Shown here one piece after another: positions 63,998 through 64,000 of a stretch of 64,000 nt of DNA (its first letter is position 1; every line of letters begins with the position of its first letter). Under the pieces are notes generated by a model, which was not told the origin of the DNA, did no database searches, and saw only the letters and a list, made by a program, of their open reading frames with translations. Both the position numbers and the translations under genes were made by a program. This DNA comes from Streptococcus sp. oral taxon 061 (GTDB lineage Bacteria > Bacillota > Bacilli > Lactobacillales > Streptococcaceae), in NCBI RefSeq assembly GCF_013394695.1, contig NZ_CP058258.1, forward strand, positions 1,701,731-1,765,730, read 5' to 3'.

Positions 63998-64000
63998 TTG
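63998..64000 (+). CDS. dnaA: Probable TTG start codon of dnaA (rest outside window)
   Basis: Only the start codon is inside the window. The call rests on position (after parB and a DnaA-box cluster), on the strong AGGAGG 6-7 bp upstream, and on my memory that streptococcal dnaA begins at a TTG in this context. An alternative TTG at 63995 is closer to the ribosome-binding site. Confidence 0.55.

Overview
The window is low-GC Firmicutes DNA from a mitis-group Streptococcus, most likely S. mitis or a close relative. This rests on recognisable mitis-group proteins (CbpD, PcsB, ComD/ComE, MurM-like, choline-binding repeats), a cin-box TACGAATA, a ComE direct repeat and a CiaR repeat. It ends at the chromosomal origin: the last bases are the ribosome-binding site and probable TTG start of dnaA, preceded by DnaA boxes, parB and htrA. 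Nearly all of it is core chromosome. There is one insertion sequence, and I see no prophage or CRISPR array.

Layout. 1-4.5 kb (+): two unassigned proteins, then a PadR / DUF1700 / DUF4097 / membrane-protein envelope module. 4.5-7.4 kb (-): DUF4299 protein, tRNA hydroxylase TrhO and a CPBP membrane protease. 7.5-20.3 kb: an N-glycan utilisation island with an ABC importer (NgtS, NgtP2, NgtP1), GH20, ROK kinase, GH38 and GH125 on the minus strand and a divergent GH92. 20.3-20.7 kb: a gene-free gap with two inverted pairs of DnaA boxes. 20.7-26 kb: APC permease, polA, and a CbpD-type choline-binding murein hydrolase. 26-33 kb (-): veg-dnaB, rplI-gdpP, hpf, comFC-comFA. 33-34.7 kb (+): yigZ and cysK. 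34.8-36.25 kb: an intact IS3-family (IS150-type) element. 36.3-48.9 kb (-): tsf, rpsB, a MurM-like transferase, pcsB, mreDC, ecfT-A2-A1, pgsA, rodZ and two M16 peptidases. 49-50.5 kb (+): yaaA-recF. 50.6-53.2 kb (-): guaB and trpS. 53.4-58.5 kb: ABC-F protein, YhgE/Pip membrane protein and a divergent TetR regulator. 58.6-61.1 kb (-): tRNA-Asn, tRNA-Glu, comE, comD, tRNA-Arg. 61.1-64 kb: rlmH, htrA, parB and oriC.

How the parts work together. The glycan island should import trimmed N-glycan cores and dismantle them in the cytoplasm, since none of its hydrolases has a signal peptide. Its transporter promoter carries a CcpA (cre) site just after the -10. The origin-proximal half combines replication and segregation (dnaB, recF, polA, parB, two parS-like sites) with cell-wall growth and division (pcsB, mreCD, rodZ, MurM-like, cbpD) and competence (comFA/FC, comDE).

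Most unusual points: (1) the competence locus keeps a ComE-box promoter, comD and comE, but comC, the pheromone gene, is missing between promoter and comD; (2) the IS sits in the hairpin of the cysK/tsf intergenic terminator, with a 4-bp target duplication CAAA; (3) the N-glycan importer is next to its hydrolases, which I recall being far apart in S. pneumoniae; (4) DnaA-box pairs lie about 43 kb from oriC; (5) several genes (polA, yigZ, parB) have a -10 element placed so that transcription would start at the start codon.
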